This document shows, one piece after another, positions 44,584-54,837 of a DNA stretch of 64,000 nucleotides. Position 1 is the first letter of the stretch. Every line of letters begins with the position of its first letter. The stretch covers positions 4,526,001 to 4,590,000 of the forward strand of contig CP075493.1 of the NCBI GenBank assembly GCA_021613535.1, given 5' to 3'. The notes under the pieces are model-generated. The model was not told the origin of the DNA. It made no database searches and worked only from the letters and a program-made list of their open reading frames with translations. Source of the stretch: Adineta vaga. Taxonomy: Eukaryota > Rotifera. Position numbers and translations under genes: made by a program.

Positions 44584-46559
44584 TTAATGTCGTTCCACAA
44601 ATGTTACAAGTGAATGAGCAATATTTTCACGAAAAGGAATCTGCTCTTTTTGAATAAGCCTTGCACATAAACATTTTAATTTTAATTGTGTTTTTACTTT
44701 TAATAATTCTTTGATTCGTGAATCAGATATTAGATCCAGAGGTGTTTCATTAAAGATATTAACCCAGTCAAGATGAGCATCATAAGCACAGAGTAATTGA
44801 AATATTGATTCATTCAATTCATATGAATTAGATATAAAAATATGTAAAGGTGTATTTCGTTTAGTATTATTTGCATCGATATCAGCACCACACAGTAATA
44901 GAGTGCGAACAGTATATAAACATGGATATCTACACGAATGAAATATGAAAATAAACGATATAATTAATAAATACAACAACAAACTTGCATAATCGATCAA
45001 TAGCAATATCTGATGATGAAGTTTGTTCATTGAGAGCTAAATGTAATAATGAAGAACCATCTATTTGTGTTGTATATCGTTTTCGATTGATAGAATGTAT
45101 TAATTGATAGAAGATTTTAAGATCATTGTGATTCGTTGATGTTTTAGTTAAAACCTTTTTTTTTGTAGAAATTTGTAAAATGATGAAGAATTTCTAAAAA
45201 CGAAAGATCATAACGAGAACATACCTGACAAGTCATGGTAATAAAAAAAAGTAATGTAAAAAGATTTATATCAAATTCTTTCGAATCATGATCTAATCTA
45301 TCGGTAATAACATCAATTAATTCACATAAATCTTCTATTCGAATAGCTGACCATTTATTTATAATAATTGCGAAAGTTTTAACTAAATATCGAAGTTGTT
45401 TCGAATGAATAGATATTTTATGTTGCTGTTGTAATTTTAATGTATAATTCCAAAGTGCGATACCTTGCTGATATTGACTCGTATAAGCAAGAGTAACAGC
45501 ACGTTGTAAAAGTGAATGATGATATTTGAAATGTGTTGGTCCAAGTAAACGTTCACGTATAAGTAATGCTTCGATGTGAAGATCGTCGGAATTTGTTCGT
45601 AATTTGTATAATTGTTCATTTGTTTGACATTCTTGTCGATAATTAAATATTTCATGAGTAGATTGTTTCAAAGATTTTGGTAATTGATGAATTGATCGAA
45701 GTTGAAAAGCTTTTGATATATGTTGATATGCTTCTTCAAGATTACAAGCTCCATATTCTCTACATGCAAATGCACTTCCAAGTAATTCTTCTGCTTCTAT
45801 TTGTTCAAAGACAGAACAATGAGAAACAATAATATCTACAAGATCAGTACGTCGTTTTTCTGCTGCTAATATTAATGGCGTAATTCGATCATGTTTCGTT
45901 GGAAAATTACGTGCACCTCGATCGATTAAAAATTGCACTAATTCCAATGAACCACGTTCAACAGCAAGAAAAAGTGGTGAACGTTTCTCATCATCACACT
46001 CATTGACATCACATCCTAATTCATCGACAAGATAACGAACTAATTCAACATGTTCACGAAAGACACTTAATATTAAATTTGTATCATTATGTTCTTTTTT
46101 TATCGTTATATCGGCACCATGTTTAATTAAATAACGTGCATATGTTACATTTCCATGATAACAAACACAACGAAAGGGCGTTGAATTAGTTTTTATTCTA
46201 TGATTTATTTGTGCTCCATGTTCAATGAGTAGCTTCATTATATTGAAACTATTATTCGCTGCTGCAATCCATAAGACCGTCACATTTTCATAGACTTTCG
46301 GAGAGTGACGATTAACGCTGATTCTAACGAGATTTAATACTTCTAAATCGAATTGGAATGAATTCAGTAACATACGTACCATATCTTCGTAATCATTTAA
46401 ACATGCAATCATTAACAAAGTACATGTATGATTCTCAGATATATTATATAAATGATTGAGATGTGCAAGTGGATTGGTTGTTGATAGAAGAAGTGTTTTT
46501 AATGAATTGATATCATTAGTTTCTGTTGCAGATAATAGGGAAGAATCAATGTCATTCAT
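44584..46559 (-). CDS. FEM1-like ankyrin repeat protein, frame break at a nine-base homopolymer
   Basis: The first part (46559 down to about 45165) encodes ankyrin repeats (TVLWIAAANNSFNIMKLLIE, TNLILSVFREHVELVRYLV, SPLFLAVERGSLELVQFLID) and a FEM1-like middle with RERLLGPTHFKYHHSLLQRA. The frame would stop soon after a run of nine A (plus-strand T, 45156-45164). Removing one base joins it to KVLTKTSTNHNDLKIFYQL and GSSLLHLALNE, and across an intron (44984-44930) to C-terminal ankyrin repeats (RNTPLHIFISN) ending at 44584. The two-part ankyrin plan and middle region match FEM1, the substrate receptor of CUL2 ligases that reads C-terminal degrons. The break is either an assembly error or a real lesion. 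Confidence 0.78.
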
Positions 46560-46975
46560 ATTTTAAAGGTAAGAAGCGAGTGAAATTTTCTTCCTTTGTC
46601 GGATCTGTTTTTTTATTTTTGTTATTTCTTCCATCACGTGTGTTTTGCGTCACAATGCACACATACACTTGACATAAGTGATAAACAGACAGCAACAGAA
46701 AACCAACGCATGAGAAAAAAAGTCAAAGAAGAGAGGAACTAAAACCTGATTTTATTTTTTCTCCGTGATATATGGCAAATAGAATAAAATCATTTGCAAT
46801 ATAATAAGATTCATACAGCCATACACAATGAGAATAGTAGCAGTCATGCTTTTTTCGCCGTTATTCACCCATTTATTTATAAAAAAAAATTATAACTACA
46901 AAAAGCCAAAATTTTGTCAGTAGAGTGAATATGGGTTTGTATATTAAATGCAAAAGTGCAAGAAAAAAAGATCAA
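46560..46975. other. Intergenic
   Basis: About 400 bases between two minus-strand genes, AT-rich, with no gene seen. Confidence 0.45.
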
Positions 46976-47560
46976 TCAGTATGGAAATGAAATGCATAAA
47001 TCATCAAAGGCAAACTCTGTTCCATTTTGTGCTAGGCCATCCACAGGAGTACCTCCTGAGGCTGTGAAAATCAGCATATCTAGATTTGTACAACTACCAC
47101 AACTAATAGTTGTCGAATTCACTGTGTTTATGAGGAAACTTCCAGATATTTTGTTCACACCAAAACGATAAGCATATATCCACCATTCGAGATTTAAACG
47201 CCAACCAGCTGATATTTTAACTTGATCAAATGAAAAACTTGTACCATTTGCTGATTGTATTCGAACAAATGCACCTCCTGGATTATAAGCAACATATGAT
47301 GGAGAACTTTGAGCTATTGGATAGCCACTCAATGGTACTGTTGATGAATTGAGATACATGACATTGGTCCAATTGAGATTATTATAGCCATTTGGTACAA
47401 TACCAGATGTTGCAGTTTGCCCAGCAATATCATCAAATGTTATACGTGTTGTACAGACTAAGATAGAACGAAAGATAATACAAAAACTAGCATAATACAG
47501 GTAAAACAGATGGACACTTACAAGGTTTTGTAGTGGTTGTGGTTGTCGTCGAAGTAGTTG
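46975..47560. repeat. Duplicated terminal-exon block, copy A
   Basis: This block recurs at 49561-50140 in the same orientation. In the 482-base coding exon I find only two differences (one silent, one Gly to Glu). The adjoining intron differs more, and similarity ends inside the Thr-rich exon. Confidence 0.85.
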
Positions 47561-48261
47561 TCGCGGATGTTGTGGATGTTGTTGTCGCTGTCGTAACACT
47601 GGTAGTGGTAGCAGTAGTGGCCGAAGTTGATGTTGTACTGGTTGATGAAGTTGTTAGTACGAGAACTTGTTGTTGAAGTACTGCTCGAAGAAGTGGATGA
47701 ACTAGTTGAAGTAGTTGTAGTCGTTGCACTTGTAGTAGTTGCAGTCGTTGCACTTGTACTAGTCGTCGATGTTCCTGTAGTTTGTGTAATAGCATTTGCC
47801 GTTTTAGCTAAAATCAATGATTGATATCTATGTATACTGATAGTCTATAGAAATCTTTTTTTTCTAATTTTTGACAATAGAAAAAAAGAAGATAGAATTA
47901 AAAATATGAAGATGTATTCACCTGGACTGACTAAATAGAGTGAGAGAAGTGTTGCAAAAGCTATTCCCATAGTTAATGCACCAGCAATAAGACCGAGTAA
48001 AACTGGTGTTGAACATGGACAGCAGCAGAGTGAACTACATAGATTAAAATATTACAAATAACAAATAAGAACATGGCAATATAAATAATACTCGAAAAAA
48101 CCGGATTTTCTTTGTCGTCGTCGTTCATACTCTGAATCATTGTTTTGTATTTTCTTTTCTTGACTGCTGTATGATGTATTCTCTAGATCATCATTCTCAA
48201 TATCCATCATTGCCGGTAGTTGCAACGGAGACCCTGCTTCTCGAAGTTTTTGTTGAGACAT
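46976..48261 (-). CDS. Type II membrane protein with Thr/Ser stalk, copy A, frame break in stalk
   Basis: Exons 48261-48092, 48034-47922, 47807-47522 and 47457-46976. A polar head (MSQQKLREAGSPLQL) is followed by CCCPC, a TM helix at about residues 66-90 (LLGLIAGALTMGIAFATLLS), a Thr/Ser stalk and a terminal domain (RITFDDIAG, IPNGYNN-like VPNGYNNLNW, ISAGWRLNLEWW, FTASGGTP, FAFDDLC). The summed exons are one base over a multiple of three: at about 47654 the Thr codons slide out of frame (SRTNNFINQ instead of TTSSTSTT) and return only if one A is removed. So this copy is either broken or misassembled. The terminal domain belongs to a common bdelloid secreted-module family of unknown function. 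Confidence 0.7.
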
Positions 48262-49561
48262 AGCAAAGGAAAGATGAATATCAGCCGATGAAAAGTTATG
48301 TTCTTCAGTGATCAAAAAACAATAGAGATTTATATCAAGTGCTTGTTTACTAACACGCCTTTGTTTTCAACTAATCGAATTTTCGTTTTCGTCATCATCG
48401 AACATATGCAAAGTAGATCTGTTTTTATTTGGTCTCAAATATAATTATTTTTTAGTTATTTTTAATGAAAGTGAATCGTGTATTTAAAACATTCCTGAAA
48501 TCAGATCAATCCTTTCAAAAAGGAAATGCTGCTAGGCATTTGTTATAGTGATGATTTCGAAATACATTTCTCATTCTTTTAAGTTCATATATCGAGTTAA
48601 TAATAATTCAAAAACAAAATTATACTACTTCAATCGAAAACAATATAAAAAAAATATCTCGTGCATGTATATAAATCAACATAGCTGAATGAATTTTAAA
48701 TGAAGTATCAGTCAGTGCAAATATAAAATTCGTTCTAAAGTAGTTAATAATAAGAGATACGTTATACTGAAATATGTTTTTGAACGTCATCATTGGATAC
48801 GTTCTCACATTGTAACGCACGAAATTAATTTAGTTTGCTAAATCGGTTAGAGAAGACAACAAAATGTTTGTGTATTCACGTATTCTATTGATATATAGAT
48901 GATTAATTAGTTAAAAGAACATTCCTAATCATTTTTCTTTTTCAATAGAAACTTTACGTCCTTCCTTAGTGTTTGTGAAACAATTAAAGTAATCTAAGAA
49001 CTTTGGCTCTAGGAAAGTATATCGCTGACGTATACAATCAAATTATATTTCGTATAAGTAGAAGTCTAACAGATAAAACTGGATAGAAAATCTCTATTCA
49101 AATCAGTGCTTGCTACCTTTTTCATATTCAAACTTAAAGTGAGGACATATCGAAGAATTCTATCAATGGAATATTTAATGTTCTTATTAATAATTTTTTA
49201 ACTTCTATACGATTTCATCTCGTGATTACATTGAATACAAAAAAGTAAAAATGAAAGAATAATTACATTTTCTCATTTTTGTATCCAATTGTTATAAAAT
49301 ATGTTTCACGTAAGAGACTCGTGTGCTTGTTTAACTACATCGTAAGCAACAGGATTCGATACCTATATATATTTGTTGAATAAATGAAATAAGATAACTA
49401 GTTAATACAATTCACAAAAAAGTAAATGTAACAAATCGGACATAAACTATGTTAATTGTGGAATATGAATAGATAGAATCTAATTATTATAAAAAATGCA
49501 TTAGTATAAAGTATTGGAATACATTCTTTTCAGATCAACATTAAGTATTTGGTTTGACGCA
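48262..49561. other. Intergenic between the two stalk genes
   Basis: 1.3 kb, AT-rich. Short frames only (such as 48620-48820), with no domain. It should contain the promoter of copy A. Confidence 0.45.
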
Positions 49562-50140
49562 TCAGTATGGAAATGAAATGCATAAATCATCAAAGGCAAA
49601 CTCTGTTCCATTTTGTGCTAGGCCATCCACAGGAGTACCTCCTGAGGCTGTGAAAATCAGCATATCTAGATTTGTACAACTACCACAACTAATAGTTGTC
49701 GAATTCACTGTGTTTATGAGGAAACTTCCAGATATTTTGTTCACACCAAAACGATAAGCATATATCCACCATTCGAGATTTAAACGCCAACCAGCTGATA
49801 TTTTAACTTGATCAAATGAAAAACTTGTACCATTCGCTGATTGTATTCGAACAAATGCACCTTCTGGATTATAAGCAACATATGATGGAGAACTTTGAGC
49901 TATTGGATAGCCACTCAATGGTACTGTTGATGAATTGAGATACATGACATTGGTCCAATTGAGATTATTATAGCCATTTGGTACAATACCAGATGTTGCA
50001 GTTTGCCCAGCAATATCATCAAATGTTATACGTGTTGTACAGACTAAGATAGAACGAAAGATAATACAAAACCTGGCAAAGTACAGGTATAAGATATTGA
50101 CACTTACAAGGTTTTGTAGTGGTTGTGGTTGTCGTCGTAG
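49561..50140. repeat. Duplicated terminal-exon block, copy B
   Basis: Partner of 46975-47560. It runs from the stop codon through the last intron into the Thr-rich exon, where the sequences diverge. Confidence 0.85.
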
Positions 50141-50704
50141 TAGTCGTTTGGCCTGTGGAGGAAGTGCTCGTTGTTGTTGTCGCTGTTAATGTGGTAGTGC
50201 TCATTGTTACTGTTGCTGTTGATGTAGTAGTAGTAACAGTAGTCGCAGTCGATGAAATAGTACCAGTAGTAGTAGTATTGCTAACAGTTGAGTTTGACGA
50301 CACAGAAGTGAAATTACCTAGAGAACTGTCTGAGATATTCAGAAGAATATTTATTATCATTTTTACGCGTATTAGTCGTCACGTTTGTTGATCCTATAAA
50401 TATAGTGCTCGTTGTTGTGCTATCGATAGCAGCAGATATGGCGGAAATTAGGAGCGATAATTTATTTAATTATCTGGATAAAAATGAAACAGTAATTAGT
50501 AACAGTATTATTCACGATCATTTTTGGATATAGAATGAAAAAGCTTATACCTGATTTGCCAAATACCATTACTAGCGCTGTAGTGGTGCCTGCAGCACAT
50601 AGTAAAAAACCGATGGTCATAATATTCAGAGATGCTTTCGATGAAGTAAAAGCATTCTTTCTGCTTGTCTCAGTCGTCATGTCCGCGGTAGTATGAGATA
50701 GCAT
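49562..50704 (-). CDS. Type II membrane protein with Thr stalk, copy B, different N-terminus
   Basis: Exons 50704-50551, 50329-50108 and 50043-49562 give 285 residues in frame. A 27-base microexon near 50368-50394 (STNVTTNT) could add nine residues, also in frame. The head (MLSHTTADMTTETSRK) and TM helix (IMTIGFLLCAAGTTTALVMV) have no similarity to copy A, and the stalk is a different Thr/Ser mixture. The terminal 160 residues are nearly identical to copy A. So one ectodomain exon is mounted on two unrelated anchors. It should be a surface protein; ligand unknown. Confidence 0.72.
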
Positions 50705-51229
50705 ATTAAAGAAATATATGTCATTTTGGATATGATTTTTGGAACGATTGACGAATTGTTTTGAATAGTCAACTTGTTCGATGTTAAAATCAAAATAAAA
50801 AAGAACTTGTAAGGTTGTTTATCATGTCTCTTCAGTATCAGTTTTGGAGATTTTGCAAAAATAGTTCAATTTCTAGCAAAGCTAAATTGATAAATCATCA
50901 AGTACAAATTTCAAATGAAATTACAGAAAAATAAAATCGATATTTGTTATAGTATTAAAATCTAATTACAAATCAATATGACATCACTATCATCATTATG
51001 TATTTAGTTTTGTTTAAATTCGACATTTGTGTTCGTCAAGTGGGAGATAATGACTCAACGAAAATATTTCCCATTTTACGGGGATACAAATTGACAAGGT
51101 AAGGTATGTCATCAATGTACAAATGATAGATATACACTGACGCTATTTTGTTTGTCATTCTGTTCTATTCTAAGATACAGATTTCTATATAAATCTCATT
51201 TCGACATCTTCAAATCTATATTTCTTCCA
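50705..51229. other. Intergenic
   Basis: About 500 bases between divergent genes, with no gene recognised. Confidence 0.45.
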
Positions 51230-51804
51230 ATGACTACAATCGAACAACCAAAGAATACTATAAAAAATGATCAGATAGATATAGTGATCTGTGATCCAAG
51301 CACCTATATACATTACATCGAAAGTATGGTTTTCTCAGATTACATCCATGTCTGTTGGTTATCTTTCATTGTATATAATATTTATTTCTCTATCAACTTT
51401 TTAACTACTTATTGGTATTCATCATTTGAATGATTGTCCTAGTGAACGTTTTATTCCTATTTATTTGATTCTGGTCAGTGTAGAAGCAGTAGTTTCTACT
51501 TTTATTTTTACTCTTGGGTTGTTTGATCTGGCTTAGTTTATTGCTGTAAGTATTTGCGAAGGTAACCTTTGATTTTTATCTATTTTAAATGATAAATTAT
51601 TCATAGGATAATGTATGGGTATTTCGAACACAATATTTTGTTCAATTTACTAATTCAAATGCAAATCGAAATACGTTCTATGAACGTTCCATCTGTAGAT
51701 ATGCTGCATTTTGGACGATAATTATTATCTATATTTGTATTATTTGTACATGGAGTGTGAAACTTTTTATCAAATGTTGTCGACCAAATAAAAGTTCGAT
51801 ATAA
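51230..51804 (+). pseudogene. TMEM272-like four-TM protein pseudogene
   Basis: The first part (MTTIEQPKNT...) ends in a hydrophobic helix with YNIYFSINFL. The frame then shifts near 51410, and the family signature IGIHHLNDCPSERFIPIYLI follows in another frame. In that frame a TAG replaces the expected Trp (FDLA-stop-FIA). After a short intron, DNVWVFRTQYFVQF and a last helix (AAFWTIIIIYICIICTW) complete the pattern of the TMEM272 family. Two independent lesions make it a pseudogene; function of the family is unknown. Confidence 0.6.
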
Positions 51805-52214
51805 ATACGTTTAACTGAATATTTGTATCTGTACTGAAAAAACTGGTAATTATTTATCTTCTTCAGTGTATCAATTCTTAGAGTCATGCAAGTTAATTCT
51901 TCAAAAATTTATTAGAAAATTCAAATGATCACATGTCAATGCTCATATGTATTTCTTTACATGATTATATAGTTCAGATTTGTCTTTCCTATAAACCTAG
52001 TGACATGATCTTTAGGAAGGACAAGTGATTAATAATAAAGTAGGTTTATTATCACGAACAAAAAAACTTCATAATAAGAAGAATAACATTTTACTTTGTC
52101 CTCTTTTTACACATATCTGTTTTAAATAGACAGAAGGTATTGAAAATAATGTTAAATTTTCCATTAAGATTTATTATTGAAAAAATGAAGAGAGAGAGAG
52201 AGAGAGAGTAAAAT
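51805..52214. other. Intergenic with AG microsatellite
   Basis: An AG dinucleotide run occupies about 52189-52208, just downstream of the GPCR stop. Nothing else recognised. Confidence 0.5.
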
Positions 52215-53252
52215 TTACAATTGACCTTTCCTTCTATACATAAGATGAGTCTGTCTTTCATTGCGATCATATCGTTGTCTATTTCCGTAAAGACAACATA
52301 GAATTTTTTTCAATACATTTATCCATTGATGTCGAAATATCTCCGATGAACATAAATAAATAAAAAAACTTGTATAATTACTCCAAAAAAGTAGATATGA
52401 TGTCTGATGAATAAGATTTTCTTTTGCTTGTAATAATAAGGATTTCGAACCATACATACTACTTAACCAATAACAGTTAAAAACTGAATATGGTATGGAG
52501 GCAATTGTCGATTTGATTGATTGAAGAATAAGCATGAAGATTAGTTGTTGATTAATTCGTCGAATATGTACGGATCGATATTTTGTTCGTCTATGACGAT
52601 GATGAATATTCTTATGTGTAAGATAACCAAATATCATCATAATAAGGGGAGGTAGAAATCCATTAAATATACAAACATAAATTAATTGTACAACATAACA
52701 AGTTATATGACGAGCAGGATTTGAACATATATAACGATTTTCTTGAAAAGCATGATAGAAACGTGTTGCACAAAAGAGAATTGGAATCGAAATAATTGAC
52801 CAAAAACAAAGAATTAATTTAATGCAACGAATACCAATATGACGACGAGCATAATACCAACGAGTACTTTCTGAAGAACTTAATAAATATTGTGAAATAC
52901 TAGCAGATGCTGTTAATGTTCCTGATGATACCGTAAAAACATAGGCAAAATAACTTTTCGTTTTACAATAAGCTAAATTATTTATTGTCCAATCATAATG
53001 AAAACCATATTGAAGAATATTTGCTAATGGTTCAAGACTTAAATGCATAAAATCACATATCGATGCTACAAGAAGATAGAGTGAACAAGCGCGACTACTA
53101 TATGTTTGTTGAAGAAATGTTCCAATGTTCATAATTGTACCAAATAAACAAACAATATACAAAAATATACCTATGTATTTAGTTAGCTGCTCCGAAAGAT
53201 AATTATAATGGAGTAAACGTAAATCATTCGTAGTGTTTGTCATTTTACTCAA
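52215..53252 (-). CDS. Rhodopsin-type GPCR, diverged, intronless
   Basis: 345 residues with seven hydrophobic helices (IGIFLYIVCLFGTIMNIGTF is helix 1). Cys before helix 3 (LAYCKTKSYF) and in the second extracellular loop (RYICSNP) could form the class A disulfide. A basic third intracellular loop follows (HHRHRRTKYRS). The ionic DRY motif is lost (ASISQYLLSS). It belongs to the same broad family as the receptor at 37346-38355 but differs in sequence and lacks its intron. Likely a chemosensory or peptide receptor; ligand unknown. Confidence 0.85.
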   Translation of the reverse strand: MSKMTNTTNDLRLLHYNYLSEQLTKYIGIFLYIVCLFGTIMNIGTFLQQTYSSRACSLYLLVASICDFMHLSLEPLANILQYGFHYDWTINNLAYCKTKSYFAYVFTVSSGTLTASASISQYLLSSSESTRWYYARRHIGIRCIKLILCFWSIISIPILFCATRFYHAFQENRYICSNPARHITCYVVQLIYVCIFNGFLPPLIMMIFGYLTHKNIHHRHRRTKYRSVHIRRINQQLIFMLILQSIKSTIASIPYSVFNCYWLSSMYGSKSLLLQAKENLIHQTSYLLFWSNYTSFFIYLCSSEIFRHQWINVLKKILCCLYGNRQRYDRNERQTHLMYRRKGQL

Positions 53253-54837
53253 AGAAAAGATAATGTATGTATGTAAAGAAAAGTAAATTATATATAGAAG
53301 TTAGGGAAACCGTAGGTTGTGTTTTATCTCATATAAAAGAACTTTTAGATCAGTGAAAAAACGGATAAATAAAACGAAGATTAGCCTTTAATAACATGTT
53401 GGTAGTTTTGAGAAAGGAAAAAATAACTGTTATTTGACGTATTTGTATTTTTTTTATGACATTGGTAACATTCTACTTATTATTGATGGAAGAAAAAGAT
53501 CTGTTTTCTTTTTGAATAAAATCATGTCACTGTTTTATTTCTTTACAGTTCAGACGTGTGTTAAATATTCATTATAGCCTTTTGAGTTAAAAGAATATAT
53601 CTTATAAAAACTAATTATTCAATATACATAAGTCTGCGGATATAATATACTTTTGTTTTCCTGAATAGCCAAAGTAAATAGATTTTACTTGAGAATACTG
53701 CGATTCTATTATCTAATGAAATAAGAGCTCAAAAATTAGGTTTCTTTCAATTAATTTTTAAATAGTCTGTTTGACGTATGAGTATAAAGATCAAAAAAAG
53801 CTTCATTCTTCCATGTACAATCATAAATCAAATAACAAAAGAGTTCATTGAGTATCACCTAACCTATACTGACGGTTGATTTCAATTCATACGTTTTTAC
53901 TAATATTTTATTTTAAATTATGTCATTTATTTCAATATACTTCATACGAAGATTTTCAAAAATGAATTATATCTGACGTTGAATTGGTCTTGAGGATTAG
54001 AAGTTGTTTTTGCTATCGATAAACAGTTCATTAACACAGTATTATGACAGTTGAGTAGAAAATAATCAAAAAAAAACATCGCGATACGTTCGGGAAGAAT
54101 TAAACTCTTTTTTTTTCTTTGATAAGAGAGTGTGAAGAACCACTGCTTTCAACAAATAAGATTTAAAAGCAAATTAACTACATATGTATGTGAGAAAAGA
54201 AATTTAATGTCAATAGTAAATCTTACCAAAGAGACTTAGTTTAGTTATCTGTAAACGAAGATAGTAGTATCAATCTAAAAAGCTTTTTGTGTGTCATGTA
54301 AATACATGGGTGATGTATTTTATAAGTGAATAAGATCTCGATCGTTGTGCAAGAGAAAAGCAAAATACTCAAAGACCTATAGATTAATCAGCGTGATAAT
54401 CTACTCTCATATGATACTATTTTTACATTTGTCTATTTCGACAGGGAATTCAGCAGATAGAAAATGAGACGAGGAATGAAAAGTAAAGTTGTAATTAAAG
54501 TTCTTTTGCATGAAGCTCAAGGGAAATTGATGACTGACTAGTGAAAGATGTATAGAATAACTCATTCGAAAATTCCATGTATAAACATATCTTGAACAGA
54601 CTATCTGTCAAGAAGAAAAGTTCTTTTCAACTAAATATTTAGATTACATCTTGTCGTTGATAGAAGCTTAGACTTTTTTTTGAAAAGAAAAGAAACGAAA
54701 TTAAAATTTAAAAAATCTTTCAAATATTTAGTAGGATCTATTACATTATTCAAAAAAGCTTACAGAACTGAGAATATTTCATATGGAACTTATTTCGTCT
54801 GTATTTTATTGACAAAAAAACTAAAACTGCACAAAAT
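53253..54837. other. Long intergenic region, no gene recognised
   Basis: 1.6 kb between the GPCR start and the end of the FAD/methyltransferase gene. Many stop codons in all frames; no repeat, tRNA or domain seen. Confidence 0.5.

Noticed and set aside
46956-47171. Plus-strand frame repeated at 49554-49757
   Set aside because: Antisense to the duplicated terminal exon; the repetition reflects the duplication and not a second gene.
47627-47824. Val/Leu-rich frame opposite the Thr-rich stalk
   Set aside because: It is the antisense shadow of Thr codons; the same holds for 50119-50391.
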